A stretch of DNA of 64,000 nt from Clavelina lepadiformis (taxonomy: Eukaryota > Chordata > Ascidiacea > Aplousobranchia > Clavelinidae). The position numbers were made by a program, and so were the translations under genes. Positions 56,401 to 64,000 of the stretch are shown piece by piece (position 1 is the stretch's first letter; each line of letters opens with the position of its first letter). Below the pieces are notes generated by a model that was not told where the DNA came from, searched no databases, and saw only the letters and a list, made by a program, of their open reading frames with translations. The DNA lies in the NCBI RefSeq assembly GCF_947623445.1, contig NC_135244.1, positions 16,554,860 to 16,618,859 of the forward strand, given 5' to 3'.

Positions 56401-58912
56401 TGCTGCTATTATATCTGTCTAGGTTGGAAAAGCCGCCAAATGCTGAACTTTTACAGCATGATATGAAACGCAGAGTTGAAGTAAAGTGCATGGAGTTGCA
56501 AGTAAGCCTTTACTTTTTTAAAGCATACCCATCAACTACTGTATAGACATCATGATAAGAAATTATTTGTTAAAAATATGATCATAATTATAGGACTTGA
56601 TGGAGGAACAGGGATATGATGAAGATGAAATTAACAAAAAGGTCGCTTCATATCGCCAGATGCTCTCTCAAAATCAGGAGTGTCTTCCAGGAAAAGAAGA
56701 TGCTTCGGGCCGTCCAATTATCACCGAAACTCATCAGATAGCTGAAATGAAAGAGCGTGAAAACGAGAACCTCAGGGCTGCCTTCGGCATTAGTAGGGAT
56801 TATGTAAAAGGAAGTGCTTTCGACAACAGCCTCAACCCAAAAAAGCAGCCGGAAGAAAAACCACAGTATCAATTGGTTAAATCTCCCAGCAATTCACCTG
56901 CAAGAAAAGAAAAAAGTGAGAACAAGCACAAACACAAAAAGAGAAAGAAACAAAAACAAGCAAGCTCCTCCGATGTGAACAGTGAAAACAGCTCAAAACA
57001 AGTAAAGAAGAAAAAGAAGACGTCTAAGAAGAACAAGAAGGTAGAATCCAGTGAACCATCAACAGAGTCTGAAGATGAACCGGAACCAGAGCCCAAAAGA
57101 TCAAAAAACAGCAGACATTCACAAAAAGGCCTCAGGCAACAATCCAGTCAGGATAAAAGGCATGCACATCCGCCTGACAGATCAGGACGTTTAGTTAGAA
57201 GGACAAGTGATCTGTCTCCTGACGCTTCTCCGAGCAACCACCGCAGAAGATATCCGGAAAGACATAGCAGAGGAGGCCGGCAATCTTACAATCAAGATAA
57301 AGAACTTGACACCTCTCGGAAGCGTAGGCATACAAGTCCAGAAGAACGCTACCATAGTCATGGAGACGAAAAAGTACCTCGTGAAAAAATGATTGAAAAA
57401 TCAACTTGCCAAAAAGACAACGCTAGATCCAGAAAAAAGGCCAGGCAGATCTCAGAACCTGAAACATCTGATTCTTCAGATGGTGACAGCAGCCCTCCGA
57501 AGAAAATGTCACTGAAATCTGGTGACTCAAGGTACTCAAAAAAGAACCATGTTTCTACAAAATCTAAAAGCTACCATAAATCCTCTTCTTCTGATGATAG
57601 TGCACCCAAGAGCAGGCAAAGCAAAAATCGATCTAAAATTCTGCGAAAAAAGGTGAATTCTCCAGTCAGAAAAGCAGCAAGGCAGGAATCGGATGAAAGT
57701 TCTACATCTCCTTATCGGACTAAATTAAAGTCTAAAATTACGACAAGAAGTACATCTAATGATAAAGTTAAACCAAAACGACCTGTTTCTTCCTCATCAT
57801 CATCATCTTCTGATGACCAAGATGAATCTTCATCTGATGAAGAACCTTTTATTCAGTCAAACCAAAGAATGAACGACCACAAATACTCAAGAGACCATGG
57901 CAAGAATAGGTCTCCAAGAAGTTTAGTTTCCGATGAAGCAAAAAAGGTTCGTCTTTCAAAGAAGCAAAAAAGAAAGGAAGATTCCGAATCTTCTTCATCA
58001 GAGTTATATGCAGGAAAGCTTTCATCGAAAAGACTTGGAAGAAGCAATCCAGTTGAAAGAAGGGAAAACCAGTGTGGAAGAAATAAAAAAATAGTGCGAC
58101 ATGATTCCGCATCAAGCAGCAGTGATTCTGAGACGACTCGATCTAGAGATACAGCAAGAAGACAGAAACTTGATGATTCACCTCCTGTTCCTCCAAGAGT
58201 TCGAGTTCAAGGAAGATCTCATTCACCAAACTATGAGAATTCGATCCAAATTTCTTCTAAGCATAAGTACAAAGAACAACACAGGGCAGCTGTTAAATCA
58301 AATAGAATTGCAGAAAAGAAAGATAAAAGGCAATCATCAAGTTCATCCAACAGTGAAAGTTCTCTGGAAAGAAAACAGTCTCCACCAGCAACCCCTTTGC
58401 CAAAGCAAGATAGGCAAGCAAGTTTCAGACACCAACCTAAATCTCCTTTACCTGACCACTATCGATCTGAAGAACGGCGGCACAGAACCCCTGAGCAATA
58501 TCGAAGTGAAAGAAGACATTCCAGAACGGTAAATCGAAGATCACGTACAAGAAGCCCTTACAAACAATATCGTCAAACACATCAGAGAAGCCCTCCTCCA
58601 TATAGAAGCAGATCTAGCCCTCAGCGTTATCAATACAGAAGGTCAAGAAGCCCAAGTGATAGAAGATACTGGCGGAGATCACCCAGGAGACACTCGCCTC
58701 AAACCAGAAAAAAAGAGCATTCACCACCAAAAGGTTATAGAGAAAGCAGATCAAATGCAAGAAAGGATGAACAAAGAAAAGCACCCCGGCACAGTCGATC
58801 ACTGAGCTATTCTCCGATGTTGAAACAACGTAGAAGTCAATCAGAGTCATCAATTGATTCCTCTTCTGATTCATCCAGTGATTCATCCTCATCCACTACA
58901 TCAAGTGATTAA
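53432..58912 (+). CDS. SRRM2: SRRM2/Cwc21-family splicing coactivator
   Basis: Exons 53432-53574, 56423-56501 and 56594-58912 join in frame for 846 residues. The N-terminus is the Cwc21 domain ([20 protein letters not shown], then [49 protein letters not shown]), which contacts Prp8 and U5 in the active spliceosome. The rest is a low-complexity Ser/Arg/Lys tail with SSSSSSSDD runs and RS repeats, ending near [14 protein letters not shown], a motif also close to the C-terminus of vertebrate SRRM2. It is much shorter than human SRRM2 (about 2750 residues). Exon 3 has an internal ATG (56600), but the conserved N-terminus lies in the two upstream exons. Intron 1 (2848 bp) holds a whole antisense gene, ABCF3. 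Confidence 0.94.
53722..53727 (-). terminator. Probable poly(A) signal of ABCF3
   Basis: AATAAA on the minus strand, 122 bases past the ABCF3 stop, still inside SRRM2 intron 1. Confidence 0.6.
53850..55979 (-). CDS. ABCF3: ATP-binding cassette subfamily F member 3
   Basis: One uninterrupted frame of 709 residues, the same length as human ABCF3. The N-terminal region 1-180 includes [17 protein letters not shown] and EASASQA. The first ABC domain has Walker A GRNGLGKT (213-220), signature FSGGW (329-333) and Walker [13 protein letters not shown] (349-360). The linker carries [20 protein letters not shown]. The second ABC domain has Walker A GENGSGKT (526-533), signature LSGGQ (612-616) and Walker [13 protein letters not shown] (632-643). 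All catalytic motifs are intact. ABCF proteins lack membrane segments and act as soluble ATPases linked to translation and antiviral responses. The gene lies wholly in SRRM2 intron 1 on the opposite strand and has no introns, whereas vertebrate ABCF3 has about 20. Confidence 0.97.
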   Translation of the reverse strand: MEKCMSLIIEKTKNDDKDIEAYVESVLQHGQHDFAESSDVYDAIGPILESSTTCDSGLVEEICEEVFNILSGLSINDKHFVRKLDAPIYIAQIKKQDDKTGKKNAESIWMAKQDKKSLVDSKKLEKAEAKIKQKQEKKSNTSQARTESSSSPVQMEASASQAVNRKDIRNEMQGKNKTKDIHIENFDISFGNKVLFEEANLHIAHGRRYGLVGRNGLGKTTLLKMISTRGLAIPGHIDVLHVEQEVEGNDTIALESVLECDTVRANLLKEEKLLQSKMEKDQSQSSLLSEIYTKLADIEADKAPSRAATVLNGLGFTTAMQKMPTKNFSGGWRMRLALARALFAKPDLLLLDEPTNMLDIKAILWLENYLQEWPTTLFVTSHDRNFLESICTDILHLQSRKLDSYRGSFEQFLATKDETLKNRQKEYEAQKQYRDHVQVFIDRFRYNANRASQVQSKLKLLEKLPKLIPIEKEQPCVVKFPDSAANLSGTALQLDEVYFSYAADKLVFNGAEISAGFDSRICIVGENGSGKTTLLKLLCGTLEPVKGVRHAHRNLRIGYFTQHHVDQLDLNVSSLELLENRFPGRSQEEYRHQLGSFGISGDLALQSVGSLSGGQKSRLAFSILCVPRPNFLILDEPTNHLDMETIEALGVAINEFAGGVLLVSHDERLICKVCRELWLCRDKKVSSIEGGYDSYRSLLEDELKRLNSN

Positions 58913-61900
58913 TCATGAAACAATTTTGTAGGTGAAAAGATATCTGTGTGTAGTAACACCTGCTGTTTCTAGGAACTATACTCACAGAATACAACAAAAC
59001 TCATTCGATTGCTGTTTTGTAATTAAATTGTTTTCGCGGAGCTGCAAACCTGTACAAATATACAATGCTTAAATGCAACTAAACATTCTTATCGAAATCC
59101 TTACTAGCGTCACAGTTTATGGCAGAGGTAGTGAAAGACAGAAGAGATCTGTATATGCCATAAGCACAAATTATTTCTGCAGATAGCTAGTTACAACTTC
59201 ACTGAAACTGGAGTGTTTATCTGCACTTCAAGGTAATTTGATGTGTAGCAAATTAACAATATTTTAAAATGTGGGCCTACAACTAGCGATAATGTTATTG
59301 CCTGGGATGTAGCATAGGTTTATATATATATTGTAGTAATTAGAGCAATCCCATTTCTAAACCTGCAAACGATTCCAAACTTTTCACAAGCGTAGTCAGA
59401 TGATTAGCATATTTGTTATCTAGACAAGTTTTTGTTGGTTAACCGGATAACAAATGTATAACGTTTTTATGCAGTTTTAGCTAATTTTGAACTCGGCTAT
59501 TTTCAGAAATGGGCTGTCTACCTGAACAGTAGTGGTATTTGACTTCATGTTGAACTTAATCGTTGAAAGATTTTGTTCTATTATGTCACACACAATACAC
59601 ATATCGATTGAATTGAGCAAGTAGAATTATAAGTTTACTTCAAGGTGAGGGTTGGGCAATTTTTTGAAGAAAGCTGTTTATCGATTATACATATGCTTCT
59701 GAATTTACTACATTTAAAAACAAAAATACTCAACAAACATTAAGAATTTGTGAAGTTTTGGACATATATATGACTTTTTTTTCACAGCATGTGCACTTGA
59801 ATGTTATTACCAGTTTTTACAATCAACACAATATGTTTTACTAAAAATTAGGATAAAAGGTTTGCTTTGAGCTTACCGTTTATTATCTGGAAAGTAAATA
59901 TTATTGATTTCCAAACTAACCCTAGTACCAATTACAAAGTCAGTAATCAACCAGTTTTAAAACACCAATGCATGGTCTTTAACTGCTTTGATTCTTATTT
60001 TATCATAGATTGGGCACTGGAAATTCGAATCAAATACTGCACGACAAAATATTGCTGATGTGGGTGGATTAATGATATAGACTAGTGGTACCTTTAATGG
60101 AATGACCCTTGGGCTAGGTCCACACAGAAACCACAGAAGCATTAAACACCTGCAAAAGATCATTTCAAGTTACTCAATGTACCTGTCACAGTAGTATACT
60201 CTACCGAGTGTCCTGGCACAGTATACCTGGTTGGATAGCATTGATATTGGCAACCTTTGATATTGACCGTGAAATAGGAATTTTGTTAGCACCAAAGATA
60301 TTGCGTAGATATATGAATTGCCAATTGTGTTTACTTGATTATAGTACGGTGTCACATTGGAGTGATCGGACAATGTCTAATATACATACCGGTACACAAA
60401 TACAACTGAAATTAAAAAAGCAAAACATACGAGTTTCTTTTGAATTGCACCCATGTGAAAAATTTGAATCAATACACATTGTTGAAAAAGTTATACTTTC
60501 ATAACAAATTGCAATCAGTCTTATGAGATAACAGTGAAAACGAAACTAGTTAAAAAGATTTACGACAAAACAAATTATGACCATGGGTGCAATATCACAG
60601 CCAGCAATAATAAGCAAAATATTTGTAACGTATATATATATACAATATGTTATGTATCGCATAAACTTACTATAAAAATAGTCAGACCTCATTAATCTTG
60701 ACCACTTTGTTTCGTCACAAAATGTCGGTTTAGTGATGTATCCAGATAATCGGAATCAAAACAATAATAGGAAGAAAAATAGTTGAGGGGGAACATGTCA
60801 CAATGGTCATTGTCAGAATTTTGTATGGGGCTAGGCTTAGTGCACACTAATACATTTCAAATGGGAAAAGTTAGTCAGTGTCACAAAAATCATTTAACAA
60901 TCGCCCAGAAACGAAAACATATTTTACGTGCATGCTTTTGGTAACCAGCTCGTCAGCGTTTTGTATAACGATCTCATCTAACTATATCATTGCTGCTTTC
61001 ATGTGCACAGATAATTATTGTTTTCGTCATCTACGAAACTTCTGCGTTGGAGTTGGATAGATTAAAGCCGATAAAAAACAGGGGAAGACATCGGTTCCCT
61101 GCAGTTTTGTGTCGGATAGCGGGGATACTGGTTGTTCGGATTAACAATGTTTGACTGTACTGTTGTTTTTAGTTTCAGTGTAATATGATAAAGATTGGGG
61201 CAGGTGAAATGTCATGGCTACCATGTCATGTTATCAATATGTAAGAGATAAATGGCACTGGCTGCAGATGATGAAAGCATATTAGCCCTAACCTACACCT
61301 AAGCCAAACAAATGAGTTCATCGATATATGTCAAATATTTCCAATCCAAGGACTGCATGCTAGTTGATGTTTGGCCGGACCATTTAGAGGTTTTTGTTGT
61401 TATGTAATGACAACTACTCTATGATGAAGTAAACAGCAAGCACTCTGACCAGTAGAAAGTAACAAAAACAAACCGTTTTCTCCTAGAACAATGTACTAAT
61501 GTAACGATTGAGCACGTTTGCTATAGTCATTAACAACACCCAAAAACATATGGCCAACTCACACCTATGCAGGCACTAAAAGCTTTCAAATATTATATAT
61601 TGCTGAGCGGCATGGATTTTGCGTTTGTGGCACTTCTCAGAAAAGTAGTCGCAATTGGCTACAACAATGTGCTCAAATATTGCAAAAGTGATTTAAAATT
61701 GCTTTAATGAAGAGCGATAATTTTTCACATCTATTTGTGTTAAACTTATTTAAGTATAATTAGTTATCCAATGTTCAGCCCGGATTTTAAAAATTTACTT
61801 CTTTTTTGAGTCAATTGCTGAAGTGTTTCAGTTGGAAATAGCTGATCTACATAAGCGTTTCTTACTATATGCGCAAGAAGTACTTAACAGGTACTGCTGG

Positions 61901-63289
61901 GCACGAGCGCACTCCATTTTTTAGGAGCGACCCTCTGTACTTTGAGAAACTGTAATTTTATGTAGTGATTAAAAAAATGATTACTTTGACACTAATTTCA
62001 TGTACAATTTTCTCTCCATAAACTTAATGCCAACGGCGAAAAATACACAACACTAAGCACGTCAGACGCATGGGATGTTGGTTCAGTATAAACGCTTTGT
62101 TTTTTTAAGCTGAACGTCAAAAATATTAAATGTCGGCATATACAATTCAGAAGGTTCTTTATACTCTACTCGTCTATTATTTGTCAGAGGTGTGACCAAA
62201 ACAAAACTCTTCAACATCTGACTCCATGAAATTTGCTAATATTTACATGCATATATGATAAGTATGCATAATTATCACATTAGGCCAAAGCTATACAAAC
62301 CTTTTGCAATTTCCAACATTTGAATGCAATTGGCTTTCGAAAATAGGCCGGAGTGAAAATAGTATTTAGTTGATAAAAAATAGCAGTAGTGTGAGCAGAC
62401 AAACGGGTGCGCTTTTTTTAATAGAAAAGCGAAAGCATTTACGACGTTCCTTTTTTCATTGACGGGCGAGAGCAGTTGCCCAGATTTGCTAACAGGCTGT
62501 AGCATCACATGTCACAACATTTTTTCTTAATGTTTGTAGAGGAAAAAATTACTTAATATTTTTTAAACTACTTAATATGTTGCTTAATATTTTTGTATTA
62601 TATTATGTGAGTGGTTACTTATAGCAAACATATTTGAATAATTTAACTACATATAACATATGTATAATATTATATATATATATCTAATTTTGGCTACATA
62701 CTTTTTAAATAGGCTTGTATAAATATACAACAAAATTAGTTTAACGATGCACTTGCACTTAAATTATTGCCTGAGTACTGAGTGAGCACATACTTTACAT
62801 TTGCTGTTGCAACCATCCACAGCAATAAATCCTCCTGCAGAGAAGAATTCCGCAATTTTTAAAACAAGCCACTACCTATGTCATTCACAACATACCTATG
62901 TTGTTCATATCTGGCAACAATATGACATTTCTCATGAATTGACAAACACACTGAGGGTAAAACATAACCACACCAAAAATGTTTCTATGCAAAAAATGAA
63001 ATAAAACCAAATCCTAATTCCATAACGTTCATAATTTTTTGGTAGCCAAACAAAAAGGAGAGATAACTGAATCACTTTACGCTACAATTAGTTCGCAATG
63101 TTAATGGGAGTTTCTTATGTTTTTAACAACCTTATATATTCTATACTAAACGATATGTATGTCTAACCCCATTACAATTTGGAACTCAAGCATAAACATT
63201 TATGTTCACCAATGTTCACAAACAAAAGCCAAGCAAGCAACATTTCTACGCAAATTTAAACAAAATACCAAAAAAATGCAAAAAAGTCC
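58913..63289. other. Intergenic region, no supported gene
   Basis: Between convergent SRRM2 and EIF2B1. Contains a pogo-like MITE copy (60681-61157) and, at 59878-59924, a worn copy of the right end of the TAGGGTT hAT family (GTAAATATTATTGATTTCC, then CAAACTAACCCTA). A short TATATA run lies near 62670. Open frames are short and without domains. Confidence 0.5.
60681..61157. mobile_element. pogo/Tigger-like MITE, diverged second copy
   Basis: GTCAGACCTCATTAATCTTG, then CCACTTTGTTTCGTCA and AATGTCGGTTTAGTG at the left, and TTTGTGTCGGATAGCGGGG and TCGGATTAACAATGTTTGAC at the right, correspond to the ends of the 43129-43967 element. TA flanks both sides (60679-60680, 61158-61159). It is older than the 43-kb copy, judged by the divergence of its ends. 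Confidence 0.75.
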
Positions 63290-64000
63290 CTATAAGTACA
63301 GTTTAATTAATTCATCACTGACTGCAGAAGGAGTAAGTACACCAAGGTCAGTAATTAGTAAGCTAATCAGTGAAGGTGGAGTATAATCAACTGATGGGTG
63401 TTCGATACTAAGGTTTGCACCTTTTTTTAAAGTGGAGGCTTTGTATTTAAATTGATTGGGCAAATCCTGCTGATTTAAGGGAAAGAAGCGAACAAACTTG
63501 AAACTTTCAGCAAGTACATAAACTGGCTTATTTAAAGCATTGGCACATAATGCAAGCTGATAACTCCCTATTTTGTTAATAATTCCGCCATTTTCCACTA
63601 CTCCTTCTGCGCCGATAAGTACGACGTCTACCTTGTCCAATATGTAACCTGAGGCAGCGTCCAATATAACTGTGACTGGAATGTCATATTCTTGAAGTAA
63701 TTGGGCCATGAAATTTCCAGATTTATCTGGGCAGGATTCAGTTACATAGACAGAAAACCTTTTCTTTGATTCAGCCGCACACTTTAAGACACAGGCTACT
63801 ACTCTGGAGTACGAATGTGTCAAAATAACACAACCATCTTTTATAAATGGCATTCCGAGATGTGTGATTTTTGTTCTACATGTTGAAACTTTCTGAAGAA
63901 AGAGTTTTCCTCGACTTATTAAAATTTCTTTAACTTCTTTGAAATCATCTAACTCTAGAGAAGCCAATGTTATAAACCGTAAAAACAAGTCGGAGCCAGA
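63290..64000 (-). CDS. EIF2B1: Translation initiation factor eIF2B subunit alpha (5' part outside)
   Basis: The frame is open from the right edge to the stop at 63290, 236 residues corresponding to about residues 70-305 of the 305-residue human protein. Diagnostic stretches: [16 protein letters not shown] at the edge, [64 protein letters not shown] and the C-terminal [19 protein letters not shown]. It is a regulatory subunit of the eIF2B decamer, the nucleotide-exchange factor for eIF2, which senses phosphorylated eIF2alpha. No intron interrupts the visible part, although the human gene is split over several exons here. Internal methionines are not the start; the frame continues out of the window. 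Confidence 0.96.
   Translation of the reverse strand, partial: SGSDLFLRFITLASLELDDFKEVKEILISRGKLFLQKVSTCRTKITHLGMPFIKDGCVILTHSYSRVVACVLKCAAESKKRFSVYVTESCPDKSGNFMAQLLQEYDIPVTVILDAASGYILDKVDVVLIGAEGVVENGGIINKIGSYQLALCANALNKPVYVLAESFKFVRFFPLNQQDLPNQFKYKASTLKKGANLSIEHPSVDYTPPSLISLLITDLGVLTPSAVSDELIKLYL

Noticed and set aside
56648..58892. Minus-strand frames rich in Phe/Ser/Leu opposite SRRM2
   Set aside because: They arise from the complement of Lys/Ser/Arg-rich low-complexity codons.

Overview
This is a eukaryotic nuclear window. Genes are split by GT..AG introns, AATAAA signals occur, there are no bacterial operons, and DNA transposons are dense. The recognisable proteins (dystrophin C-terminal half, SmG, PXMP4, ABCF3, SRRM2, eIF2B alpha, a beta-like CNG channel) read as invertebrate-chordate or deuterostome versions of animal genes. 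The AT-rich sequence, short introns, intron-poor orthologues and many hAT MITEs would suit a tunicate, but that placement is an inference.

Layout. 1-3340 (+): the 3' part of a cyclic-nucleotide-gated channel gene with a beta-type pore, 11 exons, running off the left edge. 8382-10638 (+): a four-exon gene for an unrecognised 468-residue coiled-coil protein. 12611-16365 (-): SNRPG (SmG), four exons, 76 residues. 17409-20800: a large inverted-repeat structure holding a TTAA-flanked MITE and a CACTA-ended element with a frameshifted transposase-like gene. 25754-28566 (+): a short dystrophin of 879 residues with only one intron. 30196-36210: stacked transposons, including two foldback elements whose arms are 15-16 bp minisatellites. 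40011-41418 (+): PXMP4. 43129-49400: a pogo-like MITE, a hAT stack and a decayed Ty3/gypsy element split by a pogo-type transposon. 53432-58912 (+): an SRRM2/Cwc21-family gene with a complete intronless ABCF3 gene lying antisense in its first intron. 63290-64000 (-): the 3' part of EIF2B1, in a single exon as far as seen.

The genes are not a pathway. They are ordinary cellular genes (splicing: SNRPG, SRRM2; translation: ABCF3, EIF2B1; membrane or cytoskeleton: CNG channel, dystrophin, PXMP4) separated by transposon-rich DNA. The most unusual material is the foldback/minisatellite system at 30-36 kb. Target-site duplications there allow the order of insertions to be read: a dispersed repeat was hit by hAT-A, which was hit by hAT-B, which was hit in its third base by a foldback element with a 9-bp duplication. 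The second theme is intron-poor genes (dystrophin, ABCF3, EIF2B1), which suggests copying through mRNA.
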